Below, piece after piece: positions 1-9,827 of a stretch of 64,000 bases of DNA. The position numbers and the translations under genes are program-made. Every line of letters begins with the position of its first letter. Position 1 is the stretch's first letter. Below the pieces are notes generated by a model that was not told the DNA's origin, made no database searches, and saw only the letters and a list, made by a program, of their open reading frames with translations. Source of the DNA: Pyxicephalus adspersus (lineage: Eukaryota; Chordata; Amphibia; Anura; Pyxicephalidae); contig NC_092861.1 of NCBI RefSeq assembly GCF_032062135.1, positions 115,263,923-115,327,922 on the forward strand. The letters are read 5' to 3'.

Positions 1-641
1 TTATTAATTATTATCCTTTCTAAAGACATGCTCACTAATTAAAAACAATGCAAACCCATACATTACACACGATAAAACATAATAAAGGAGCGCCAGGGGA
101 CTGCCTAAATTGATGTGTTCAGTAATGGATCTTACCATAACACACTACAAAATGAAACTACATGCTATACCATTTAAATAACCACATGTATATTTTAACT
201 CACTGCAGAGAGGTATTTAGGACTTTAGGTCCAATTTCAGGGGGCTCTGCCACCTTTATTTGTAAAAAACACAAACAGAAATCAATTGTCAGGGTTCTCT
301 CTTGCAGGGAATCAGTGGCATCACTGCATGAAAGATAAAAAAAAAACAAAAACAAAAAAAAAACACAAATTTAACCCCTTTTCTCTGTCCACCCGGCCTC
401 AGGCTACAGCTTCCTTCCAGTCTGAAAGACCGATTCCTTTTTATTATCACTGGCTGGGTGCTCCAGAGCCATTCTAGATTTCTAGCCTGGAAAAAGAGTG
501 TAGTGCCTGGCCCACCTATTCCTCCCAGGACACACTGGGCCTGAATCCGAAATAAAGAGCCACAAAGCTGCAGCGGCACAATTAGGTATGGACCTTTCCA
601 GGCCCTTTATTCCCTTTCCATTTTTTCTTGTCCTTCTACAC

Positions 642-1047
642 CAGGGGTCGGCAAAGTTTTATTACCACTAGGCCATTTATGAGGTGGGCGAGAGTACACT
701 AGGCCGGACCCGCACTAATGGTTCCGACCACCACCAGGGAATGCCCCTGAAGTGAAATTCCTCTCCTCTGTATGCATTGCAGAGGAGAGGGATTTAACTC
801 CAGGGAGCCCTCCTTATTTACCGCGGCAGCGGAATATTAATGCTGGCCACGGTAAATAGGGAAGCAACAGCGAGGGTGCCGCACCGGAGCTCCAGCAGTT
901 TTTAACGCCCCCTGGCAGATCTGGCCGGCAACCTGCGGCTCTGGAGCCGCGGGTTGCCAGCCGTCATGAGACCCGTTTGGCCAGGGGGCGTTAAGCTTGA
1001 ACAAACTACTGGCTAGACCGTATCAGGCCAGAGTTTGCCAACCCCTG
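642..1047. mobile_element. Non-autonomous hAT element with perfect 8-bp TSD
   Basis: The element opens with CAGGGGTCGGCAAA and closes with the inverse of CAGGGGTTGGCAAACTCT, the terminal inverted repeat type of Charlie-like hAT elements. It is flanked by an exact 8-bp duplication, TTCTACAC, at 634-641 and 1048-1055, the TSD length of the hAT superfamily. No transposase is encoded in its 406 bp, and the interior is GC-rich. Perfect TSDs suggest a fairly recent insertion. Confidence 0.9.
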
Positions 1048-1078
1048 TTCTACACACAGAAAAGTTGTAAACATCCTA

Positions 1079-1230
1079 GATTGTAAGCTCTTCGGGGCAG
1101 GGTCCTCTCCTCCTTCTGTGTCACTGTCTGTATCTGTCTGTCATTTGCAACCCCTCTTTAATGTACAGCGCTGTGTAATATGTTGGTGCTATATAAACAC
1201 TGTTTATTAATTATAATATTAATAATACCA
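1079..1230 (+). repeat. SINE 3' tail (anuran tRNA-SINE family)
   Basis: The segment reads GATTGTAAGCTCTTCGGGGC through TGTACAGCGCTGTGTAATAT to a TATAAA and TTAATAAT-rich end. It matches the 3' half of the full SINE at 46468-46724 and the shorter tails near 4565 and 25040. It is 5'-truncated, lacking the tRNA-like head. Confidence 0.75.
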
Positions 1231-1329
1231 TCTGTGCATTACTGTGTGCTGCATAGAAAAGAAAAAAAAGTATTCCATTTAAAATGCTTAGGGCTACTAC
1301 CTTAACTATATTAAAGTGTATTTATTATG

Positions 1330-1880
1330 TTAAAGTGGAAGTAAACCCAAAAAGTCACCCAAAACAATAAAATCACACTTACTTTCAATCCCACACACCA
1401 GTCTGTCCGCCAGGAGGTTTCTTCCATCAGGTCCCGTGTCGTCTCAGTATCTGTCTTCGGCCCTGCGCAGAGGGAGCGTCAGGTGCCGCCATGTTCTCCT
1501 CTCTTCTTCCTGGTTCTTCCTCCTACGTCACCGGATCTCACACTGTGCAGGCACGAGATCGGATGACAGATTGGGAAAAACGTGCCGATCTCATTGCGCA
1601 TGCTGATGAAAGGGCTCCTTCTGCGCATCCCCGAGATGCATCTTGGGCATGCGCAGAAGGAGCAGTCAAGACCCTTCCAGCATGAGTGGCATAAGTAGCC
1701 CGGGAAGCCCTGCTCTCCCATTCATTTTCGATCGAGTATTTAGAGATTGGTGCTGCACTTTTTTTTTTTTTTTTTAATTTACACAAAATTTTTTTACTTT
1801 TAATAAAAGAGTTGTCTACCCTTTTATGTTTATTTTTATTATGTATTAAATTAAAGTTTACTTTATATGCTTTTTTTTTT
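1330..1880. repeat. Probable GC-rich interspersed element with poly(T) tracts
   Basis: It starts with TTAAAGTGGAAGTAAAC and ends near AAAGTTTACTTTATATG, a degraded inverted pair. The centre (1400-1730) is GC- and CpG-rich against an AT-rich background. It contains perfect inverted repeats, such as CTCCTTCTGCGCAT at 1615-1628 paired with 1649-1662. Three overlapping ORFs of 64-121 codons lie on both strands but show no recognisable protein. A repeat is more likely than a gene; the superfamily is unassigned. Confidence 0.45.
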
Positions 1881-1881
1881 A

Positions 1882-2048
1882 GGCTAATGCTATATATACA
1901 CACATTAGATAATTCTTCCGGTAATCATCCTAGAGCTAATATTAGATGAGAATCTGGCTTGGTTCTCCCCCCTCCCCTCTACATAGAGCAGAACGCTGAT
2001 CATGAAAGATACTTTCCTACAACAATTATTAAACTTATGTACGTAGCC
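1882..2048. mobile_element. Short Harbinger-like MITE
   Basis: The ends read TTAGGCTA and TACGTAGCCTAA in inverted orientation. The interior (GTTCTCCC, CCCTCT, CATAGAGCAGAACG) matches the interior of the elements at 5225-5510 and 43359-43664, so this is an internally deleted member of that family. The flanks TTA and TAA fit the TWA target preference of PIF/Harbinger, but could also be part of the terminal repeats. Confidence 0.7.
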
Positions 2049-2627
2049 TAAGTCTACATTGACTAATTTTAAACGATTATAAATGTCCATTCAGCTTTTG
2101 TATGACTTTCATAAAGACATTTTAAACCAAGGTACGCGGCAGAGAAGAGTTAGAAAAGAGGACAAAACAAGCTCAAATGTCTGAAACACCCAATAATGTC
2201 AATGGGGGCGTTTGGAGCATTTACAGGCTATTTTAAGTGTTTTGGGGTTGTTAAAAGACTTTCCAAACACTGCAGGATGTGTTTTCTTTACAGCCCATCA
2301 AGAAAACACTCTGATGTGAACAGGCCTAATTTAAAGCATGGGCATTTAAATGCAAAGTTTACTGGGGAAAGTAGACTTAGCTTTAGTATAGAATAAGGAA
2401 GTATATTAGAACCACTGCCAGTTTTTATGGTGGTCTGCGGTTTTCCTAGATTCACCCTGTGACCAGTGTCACCAAAACAAATAGTGAGGTAAAAGCCCAA
2501 CATCTGTCATAAAAACAAACAATGGTTCATTTTCCAACTTAGAAACTTTGTTAGGTGTAGTTCAAAACTCTGGTAGCTGGCACCTTACAGGCAGCTTGGT
2601 CGCTCACATCGCAGTGCTGGTTCTTAA

Positions 2628-2815
2628 CCTCCCTATCGGTATTCCTGAGTGTGACTTGGGGTGGATTTTCCAGGCAAAAATCTGTATTCCGGAAATTAAA
2701 ATCATCTTGCATTGGATTCAATACAAAATTGCTATATTGAGTTCAATACAAAGAAATATTCATATAATATATATATTTGCATGGAAATTTGGACGGAATT
2801 GGACCACTAGGGAGG
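2628..2815. mobile_element. Short MITE with TTAA target duplication
   Basis: Terminal inverted repeats CCTCCCTATCGGT and CACTAGGGAGG are flanked on both sides by TTAA (2624-2627, 2816-2819). TTAA flanks are the hallmark of piggyBac-type insertion. The termini match the larger element at 54505-55084 (CCTCCCTAGCGGT), so the two belong to one family. Confidence 0.75.
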
Positions 2816-3341
2816 TTAAAGAAGCAACACCTGCACATGTGAGAGCTGGCAGCAGTACTAGTCCCTGCCGCTCCTATTCATTCTACATGGGGCTGCCACT
2901 GTGAGACGGCACATAAATCATCTCCCCTGAAGCAGTGGTCTGTCTGAGCCCTCTTTACCTCCCATTTCTCCTGCAGCAGTGTGGAGCCTCCTGCTATCGT
3001 CACATACTGCTAATCCCAAGCAATATGTACAGCTGATTGTTTATTGATCCTATTAATGACTTACCTAAGAACAAAAATATATAGAATCTCGGTACACCAA
3101 AAAAAACTCAAACTGGGAGACAAGCTGATAGAAGGAGAGAGCAGGTTGAATGAGAGATGAGATAATAATGCATCTGCTACTTCTCCTTTCACTGTCTAAT
3201 CACAGACTGGGGGAGGGACAGGTCCTAAAGATGTACCTGAACTACATCAAGGAAAAATCAGATCTACGGCCCTGCCAGACAGAGCAGTGGAAATCTCAGG
3301 ACTGGATAAGTAAAAATACAAAAAACTTTTGGTAAGTACAG

Positions 3342-3412
3342 GTAGTCCCGAGTTACGGACATCCAAGATACAGACGCCTCCTAAATACGAATGGTGGGGC
3401 CGGGGGGGGGGA
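3342..3412 (+). repeat. Interspersed repeat fragment ('GTAGTCCCGAGTTACGGAC' type)
   Basis: The motif GTAGTCCCGAGTTACGGAC followed by ATCCAAGATACAGACG resembles a dispersed vertebrate DNA repeat that I know only by sight. Boundaries are unclear, and a G-rich stretch follows at 3400-3410. Confidence 0.35.
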
Positions 3413-3983
3413 GTATTTTTGTATATTTCCTGCTCCCTCATGTGCAGGGTGGAGGCTTGAAGAGGGGAGGGGGGTGGTTTGCATGATTTGCAGAAGAAAT
3501 CTTTTGCTAAACACAGCTGAGGTTGTGGGTGATCTTAGTAAGCTCTTTCTGCAGCCTCTTGTAACTCTTTAATGACCAAGACAAACTCTGCAGTTGTTTC
3601 TTTTTGCATATCAAAGCACAGCTTGCTCCAGAAGTTAATGAAGTTATTGTGTAGGCTCCATAAAGTTTTTTTTTTACCCAAAGTGGTTACTGAAAAGTTC
3701 CGGGTGGTGCGCCCAGCTAAAACGTCTTGGGGAGAACACTTAATATATAAATGTCCTGCTTGCAACTGGTTCCCCAACACTTCTAAATAAACAAATGAGC
3801 TGCCTCAAATGTTATGACCAAAAATTGCACAATAATAAGTTTCTGTATCCTGCAACATGTAACACACCCTGCAATCAATGTAGACCAAGATATGTGAATA
3901 TTTCTAGAAGTTATGAAATGCCCCGATAGTTCCCCAGCACTCAGGTAAATGAGTCCGGAAGCTTCTGGTACCCCAACACTTAC

Positions 3984-3991
3984 GGCTCCAT
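3984..3991 (-). CDS. tmem181: TMEM181 alternative first coding exon (8 nt), probable
   Basis: On the minus strand ATGGAGCC is followed at once by a strong donor, GTAAGTG. The start has purine at -3 and G at +4. The exon leaves two bases of an unfinished codon (Met-Glu-Pro after splicing), the same phase as the exon at 7537-7667, so both could join the same exon 2. This agrees with my recollection of a mammalian TMEM181 isoform beginning Met-Glu-Pro before the first membrane segment. It sits in a CpG-rich, CRE-containing segment, as expected for a promoter. The 5' UTR would extend towards about 4200. With so few coding bases, the call depends on donor, phase and promoter context; RNA evidence is needed. 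Confidence 0.6.
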
Positions 3992-4225
3992 GACGTCACC
4001 AGAGAGCCCCACTACCTCCCGGCCGCCTTCCTTCGGCTGCCAACTCACTGGAGAGCCCAGCCGCCTCCACACTTCTTTGGGAAACGCCCCCTTCCGTATA
4101 CGTAATACCACGCCCCTTTCTCTAGGCTTGCCCCACACATTACTGACGACACTAGAGACAGATGAGAAAAGGGGCGTGGCATTCTAAAGCTACATCCGGC
4201 TGCGTTGTCGCCATTTTTATTACTG
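3991..4225 (-). promoter_or_regulatory. tmem181: CpG-rich promoter of TMEM181 (inferred)
   Basis: This is the most CpG-rich non-repeat stretch in the left third of the window. It carries a full palindromic CRE, TGACGTCA, at 3991-3998; GC/CACCC boxes near 4083-4092, 4108-4116 and 4171-4179; an ETS-type CATCCGG at about 4192-4199; and a YY1-like AAATGGCGACAA on the minus strand at about 4208-4216. YY1 sites of this form often mark start sites of housekeeping genes. The minus-strand exon with ATGGAGCC lies just downstream. A GC-rich repeat is the main alternative. Confidence 0.5.
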
Positions 4226-4564
4226 GAAAAAAAAAACCTTGCCGAATGTAGACTGCTTAGTATTATGTAGACGTTAAGGACAAAAAACAAAAGCATTTAA
4301 AGTGTGCTATCATTAGTGCTGGGCTCCAGGCTATTGTAAAGGAGTTAATAATTAATGCAGTTATAAAGTTTTTCTGGAAAAATTCTAACCTTATAATGTC
4401 TTTCCTGATAATATTGCTATGGAGTCTCTGGCTTTGGCCTGGAAATGCGGCACCAAATATTGTAACAATTGGTTGTTTGTTACCTGCATATTGTAACCAC
4501 TGAGGATCAAATTAATATTATTATTATTTCGGAGAGAGAGGGGCACCTTTTATGTTTCCCTATT

Positions 4565-4637
4565 TGTTGTACAGCGCTGCGTAATATGTTGGCGCTATAT
4601 ACTGTTTATTAATTATTATAATAATAATAATAATAAT
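4565..4637 (+). repeat. SINE tail fragment with ATT/AAT microsatellite
   Basis: TGTACAGCGCTGCGTAATAT, then TTGGCGCTATATA and a run of ATAATAATAAT. This is the extreme 3' end of the SINE family seen complete at 46468-46724. Confidence 0.75.
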
Positions 4638-4839
4638 GTGTGGTTTATTAGGTAATAAAATAAAAATTTCCATATTTTCCACATGAATGGCCTCAGAATT
4701 GATAATTTAAACTTTGCCTGCTAGATTCCCCATATCACAATGGACTTCAGCAGACGTTCCTCCTCCATCAGGTGTTGTGCTTAGTTATAACTACAGCCAT
4801 GAATGCACAAACTGCCATTCTGCCACTACTTTCCTGGAT

Positions 4840-5080
4840 CCAACATGGCAGCATACATGTGATGAAGGAGCCCCGCTTAATACATGTATATCACCATTGG
4901 TTGGTGTCAGAAAAAGGAATAATATAGGAAGTATTGAAAACAATTTCCATATTCCTGACACCAACATGGCAGCATACATGGGGTAGCCAGGATTACTACA
5001 TCATTCATGCTGTCATTGGTTGGTGCTAGGAAGGAGAAGTAAAGTAAGTATTGAAAACAATTTTCCATATTCTTCCCATT
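4840..5080. repeat. Diverged direct tandem duplication, about 121-bp unit
   Basis: Unit 1 is about 4840-4960 and unit 2 about 4961-5080. Both contain CCAACATGGCAGCATACATG, then CATTGGTTGGTG, then AGTATTGAAAACAATTT and CCATATTC in the same order and spacing. Two copies only, with no spacer structure. Confidence 0.75.
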
Positions 5081-5224
5081 GGGTTTTGAAATTCAGATAC
5101 AAAAGTCTGAAGATGATCGAATGCACCTGTCAGTGGATTCCTAACAATCTCAGAAGCATTTCATACTGATCCCATCAAAAAATATCCTTATAAATGCACT
5201 TTGGATTCAAATTAGGGACAATTA

Positions 5225-5510
5225 GGCTACGTACACACTTGCAATGGTTCTCGTCCGATAATCGGCTCAGGGTACAGCACCCGTCGGTCATCGTCCGAAT
5301 GACCGTCCCAGTGGATCCACGGACAATGGACAACAAACGATCTTAATGGAAGTGAACGGGAAGAGCGCACAGCAGGGTGCCGCTCCGTCGTTCTCCCCCT
5401 TCCCCTCTCCATAGAGCAGAACGATGCTGTATGTACAGAACTCTTTCATGCATCGTGCAGTGCTAGTCGTTGGAAAGGATTGGACAATTATTGCACATGT
5501 GTATGCAGCC
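5225..5510. mobile_element. Harbinger-like MITE with TTA target duplication
   Basis: Termini GGCTACGTACACACTTGCAA and the inverse of GGCTGCATACACATGTGCAA are flanked on both sides by TTA (5222-5224, 5511-5513). The 3-bp TWA duplication is characteristic of PIF/Harbinger. The CpG-rich interior includes TTCTCCCCC, CCCCTCTCC and ATAGAGCAGAACG, shared with 1882-2048 and 43359-43664. Confidence 0.85.
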
Positions 5511-6494
5511 TTAGAGTCTATTCACAACATCACACTGCAATGCCACAACTACAATCCATGGTAAAGGACATAGTATTGTGATTTATTGCCACCAGATGCG
5601 GTGAGGTGGTTGGAAGTTTGCCTAACATGGGGCCCAGAAATTTCTGATTGAGTCCCTGTCTATTGCTTACATATTGTCAAGTTAGCTTTATTTAGAAGAC
5701 CCTACTACTATAGTTTCCTCTCCCGCAGCCAAGTCACTATGAAAAGCCACTATTACCTCCATGATCACTCCAAGTAGGCTACTGCAGGTTCTTGCACCTG
5801 AGCTACATCATCATTACATTATCTCAGGCTCACTGAATTCCTATGTATACCTATTAATAACAAGTCCCATTTGTATAGGCTAAGTGACAATACCAATATT
5901 GACAGAAAGTAGCCAAATGCTTTTGTAAAAGCTTTACCCTGCATTGGCATTTAGACTGGGAGAGGAAATGGTAGTGTGATGAGTCAGTCTGTACAGCAAT
6001 GCAAGATTCTAAAAAATGGAAGATTGCTGACAGATTGATGATCTCATCCTTTTGGTGTACATTTTTATCCATTTTACAAGCTGCCAGGTGGTCAATGACC
6101 AATTGCAGGGAGATAATTGAGATCTTGAACCTGATTAAGCTGTCTAGCAGGAGTACCAACTTTTAAAACTTGGCAAGGCAAATATTTTACCGGACAAGAC
6201 AGTCAACTTCACATTTCAAATGAATCAACAAAAATTTGTATTAGCAATTCACAATTACTCAATTTACTGGAGTTAAAGACAAGTAAAAGAGGTAGAGGGT
6301 CTGTGGTTACCAGTAGCAGTATGGGTGTTTGACATAACACAAGAGACCGCAGTATGGATGATGCCATGTACAAGTATATTTACAAAAAACAAAACCCACA
6401 AAAAAACAAAAACAAAACAAAACAATAGATTGATTAAATACTTTACAATAAATACTCTCAATAGTAATATTGTCTAAGATCCCTAAAGACTTAA

Positions 6495-6910
6495 AGCAGA
6501 CCTTCCACTAAAAGGGAAGGCCGTTTTTTGTTGGCTAGGCCTTCAGGTATGCTTCAAAAGCATACCTGTGATCATACTTACCTTACCATCATCTTCCACA
6601 TCACTGGTCGTAACATCACGATTCTTCCAGGTAGAGTCCTATGAAATGCAAAGCAGGGGAATTCGAAAAAAAACAAAAAACATTCCAGTCTATTGGAAGG
6701 ACATCTTCTTGTAAGATTTCACCTGAGTTCCACAAGACTGTACTCTGGAAGGTCAGTGATCCTCACCTAGGCCACAGGCAGAATTATGGGTTAAACCAAA
6801 GATTATTCTAACTTCTCACTCTACAGGTAAATTTCTCACCTATGTACTGTATGTTAGGCATTTTGGTGGGGGGGCTTAACTGAAAGTCTGTCTTTAGTGG
6901 AAGGTCTGCT
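6495..6910. mobile_element. MITE with TTAA target duplication
   Basis: Inverted termini AGCAGACCTTCCACTAAA (left) and TTTAGTGGAAGGTCTGCT (right) match exactly over 18 bp and are flanked by TTAA (6491-6494, 6911-6914). TTAA sites suggest piggyBac mobilisation. The termini differ from those of the 2628/54505 family, so this is a second TTAA family. No ORF is recognised. Confidence 0.8.
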
Positions 6911-7536
6911 TTAAGGACAGTGAACTGATCCCTTGTTTAAAAGTATAAGGACCCCAAATCTGAATGTTTCCCCAATTTGTTAACTCTACATGTTTAATCT
7001 TTAATCTAGGACCCCATAGGTTTTGTTTTCATTGCATAGTAAGTTAAAATATATCTTGACACGACTGTATAAAACATACAAATTATGGATAATACACTCT
7101 GGCTATCTGGATTGAAGAAACTGAGGAGACCAATCAGAGGTACAGTTTTGTGGTTTAAGTATTCTTGCCTATAATATGGTTTAGATATTTTCAGAGTTGG
7201 TGAATAGACTGTCAGTTTGTGGAAAACTCCATTCTCTGTATATTTTTAGGTTTTTATTACTGGTAAGTATGAGGATATACAATTGGTGCCATGATATTAA
7301 GCCACTTGTATAACAACAGATTAACAGACAATAAGGCTCCAAGGCAGTATTATAGGAGAAAAGATGTCTATTTCATAATTCACAAGATATATTTATTGTA
7401 TTTTATATGCAGTGCATGTCTATATTATATAACCTATATTTTAAACCATTGATACAAGCTTAACAGTTCATTGCGGTCATGCCATAAAGAGACAGCATTG
7501 ACAGGTGAATTTTAGGCAGTAGCCATATTACAGTAC

Positions 7537-7667
7537 CTGTAGTAGCGATCATCTCTGTACGGTGTCAGGTCTTCTTTTAGTTCCTTGTAAGCATCACTGA
7601 CCTTTTTGCAGAAATCTTTAAATTCATTACATAGAGCACTTTCAAATGCTGCATAATCTGGATCCAT
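7537..7667 (-). CDS. tmem181: TMEM181 first coding exon (43 codons plus 2 nt)
   Basis: Reading from ATG at 7667, the exon encodes a hydrophilic N-terminus that starts MDPDYAAFES, includes KELKEDLTPYRDDRYY, and ends in AG before donor GTACTG. This matches my recollection of the cytosolic N-terminus of vertebrate TMEM181, especially the KELKEDLTP and DDRYYR motifs. TMEM181 is a multi-pass membrane protein (also called GPR178), reported as a host factor for a bacterial cytolethal distending toxin. No membrane segment lies in this exon; those start in exon 2, which is not in the window. The gene follows TULP4 on the same strand. The start is chosen because it opens the conserved motif. The 5' UTR boundary is not visible and the upstream sequence is not CpG-rich, unlike the alternative first exon near 3984. 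Confidence 0.9.
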
Positions 7668-8038
7668 ATTGCTAGATTTTCACAGCCATATATCAGGTGA
7701 AGTGGAAGAACCAGGAATCACTGATGGGATAAGGCCAGCCTACAATTTCCATTGATTTGCTTTCAGTGCATTGTCCTCTAACTTCTTTGTGTTCTGAGCC
7801 TTTCTATTTGCTTTGGTTTTCCTAGTCCAGGATGCCTTATTAAATTAAAGCAAGCCAGCTGCCTTGTCTCTATGCAGAAGCAAATGATGCTGCTAAGGGG
7901 GAGTGTAGTGCTGCTTGCAGGGAGACCACCCACAGGATACATCATAGAGATGCTGCTGCCATCTATGCAGGTTTCCATAGGAATTACATCACTAACAGAT
8001 GACACCAGAGCTTGTTACTGTAACTAAAAGGCCAGGCA

Positions 8039-8735
8039 ATGATGATAAATCCCTCACAATGCTGGAAGAATTATTCACCTTTTTTTTGTATGATTGGAAA
8101 AAGCCTGTGTGTGCAGTGTTATGATCTAGGGTTGCTTTGGTTGATCTGGTTCAGCAACATTATGTGCACAAAAATGTCAGCCGACTATATGATTATGCTA
8201 AAGATCAGGTTTATTCACCAATGGATATTTCTGCCAGGATTCACCGGGCTCAAGGAGATATCTTTTTCACACAAGGATTGGCAACAACAGAGCCCAGACC
8301 TTAATCTTTGAGACATGTGGAAAAGCGTTTATTTAACAGTCCAAATCTCACATAATGTTTACAATGGGCCTGATTTATTAAAGCACTCCAAGACTGGAGC
8401 GGATACACTTCTATTAGTGAACCTATGATCCAGTTAACCTGAAATGGATTTCCTTAAAGTTGTTTGCTATTTGTTAGCAAATGTCAGGGACCAGATCCAT
8501 TCTAGGTTTGCTGGATCACCCAGGTTCACCAATATCAGTTTATCTTCTCCAGTATTGGAGAGCTTTATTAAATCAGGCCCAAGAAAAGATCTTGGTGAAA
8601 CACTATTGCAATTTTGAACTAAAATTAATGTTTTGACATCACATAAGCTTATTGAAATAAAATGGTGTAAAAAAAAGTTGAAGGTGGTCTAATGAAATAT
8701 CAGTGTGTGAGACATTTTGTTATGGCCAGGTAGTG
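8039..8735 (+). pseudogene. Decayed Tc1-like transposon, interrupted by a MITE
   Basis: Translation of 8039-8311 gives a degraded Tc1-type transposase C-terminal region ending DWQQQSPDLNL before a stop; the SPDLNP motif around the third catalytic acidic residue is a Tc1 hallmark. After the nested MITE (8366-8580), 8581-8735 looks like a Tc1-like 3' end, closing with GAGACATTTTGTTATGGCCA and GGTAGTG. There is no intact ORF, the N-terminal half is missing, and the left end is not identifiable. Confidence 0.65.
8366..8580. mobile_element. Foldback MITE nested in the Tc1 remnant
   Basis: The ends are exact inverse copies over about 19 bp: GGGCCTGATTTATTAAAGC on the left and GCTTTATTAAATCAGGCCC on the right. 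The interior also folds (GATCCAGTTAACCTG against CCCAGGTTCACC). The same termini occur at 63326-63435, and a half copy starts near 59811. The target duplication is not clear, so the superfamily is unassigned. Confidence 0.75.
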
Positions 8736-9199
8736 TATTTGTCCAATAAACGCATACAGAAGTGTATTAGTATACTGATCTTGGGTTATGTTATGTGAGA
8801 GTGCTTTTTAGGGATTACATTGCTTTTGGGTGTTTTGTCTTATACAGAAGTCCACCAATTAGATTTAGCCACCCTGTTCATTTTTGCAAGGCCTCCTATG
8901 TGGAGATGCCATTTGCAGGAACATGTTGACAGCAGGCGGATGCAGACCATTATAATGGAAGGGAAACATTGAGGCTCACGGTGGACGGACCCATGAGTTG
9001 TAAACCTTTTGTTATGAATTCTTGGTAATATTGAATGGAAACATATTAAAAAGGAAACCAATTAAGAAGATAGACAATATGGATCATACTATTGAGAACT
9101 GTGAATGATAATTGAAAACAATACCAACCGAGATACATTCTATAGGCTCCTTTCCTCGCCTGCTCTCGTCCTTTGGGTGGGATCACATGTGCTACAAAC

Positions 9200-9370
9200 C
9201 CCAGATATCCCTGTCTCTTTTCCTGAAGAAGCACATTAATCTGCGAAACGCGTCGATTCAACAGGGTGTACTCGTTTGATTTGGTCTTGTAGTGCTTGTT
9301 GTACATTTTAGGTTTTTTATGTTAATGTTTTTAATGGTATTTATTAAAGTTATGGTTTTTGATATTTAAT
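9200..9370 (+). repeat. Dispersed repeat fragment with a GCGAAACGCGT core
   Basis: It includes CCTGAAGAAGC, then TGCGAAACGCGTCG, a motif common in amphibian and fish dispersed repeats. The CTGAAGA and GAAAC blocks, bridged by a short GCA/TGC stem, recall the hammerhead core of Penelope-type and retrozyme elements. The family is not certain. Confidence 0.4.
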
Positions 9371-9827
9371 TGTTAACATTTGCACTTATTGGCCTGAAAA
9401 GTCCCAGTTTTTGAGGGCACCGCACAGACCTCCATTTTGTAATACTGAAGTCTAACCTTAAAGTTCTCATCTCATTTTTCTGAGATGTGTTGATGTATTT
9501 AATTTATAATACAATGCAGGACTACAGGTAAAAAAAACACAACAATAATCATAAAAATAGGTTGCACAGCAAAAATAAAAATGCTACAATAATTGGCAGA
9601 GACAGAGCTGTGGCCAGATCTGGTGACTCAATTCTAAAACTCTAGCGGTGCATAATCACAGTTTAGCTAATTTATGTTGCATACAACAATGGACAGTATT
9701 ACAACAAAGACACAACTATTTATTTCCTATCTGGAATATTAAAAGGTTACACATTTCAGTCAATTTATAAATCTAAATTTCAATCAATATTGACAATGTT
9801 GTCAATGGAACTTTTACAAATTGACAT

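Larger units (their letters stand above)
1..3983. other. Left-edge non-coding region, probably TMEM181 intron 1
   Basis: No exon is supported here. Because both TMEM181 first exons lie at higher coordinates on the minus strand, this stretch should be its first intron, and exon 2 (expected to encode the first membrane segment) was not found. It holds a hAT MITE (642-1047), SINE tails, a GC-rich element (1330-1880), a Harbinger-like MITE (1882-2048) and a TTAA MITE (2628-2815). 2160-2350 and 3530-3790 look like old interspersed repeat fragments that I could not classify. Confidence 0.5.
4226..7536. other. Non-coding stretch between the two TMEM181 first exons
   Basis: No exon is recognised. 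It holds a SINE tail (4565-4637), a short direct duplication (4840-5080), a Harbinger-like MITE (5225-5510) and a TTAA MITE (6495-6910). The rest is unremarkable AT-rich sequence. Confidence 0.5.

Noticed and set aside
1491..1903. Overlapping ORFs of 64-121 codons in the CpG-rich stretch
   Set aside because: They sit inside a probable repeat (1330-1880), occur on both strands and end in poly(Lys)/poly(Phe) from A/T tracts.
4840..5080. CRISPR-like array
   Set aside because: Only two diverged units without regular spacers, in vertebrate DNA.
6273..6461. Hydrophobic ORF that might be a TMEM181 membrane exon
   Set aside because: It comes from an AC/A-rich plus strand (AAAACAAAACAAAAC) and lacks the motif expected after Arg-Leu-Ala-Pro; no splice sites fit.
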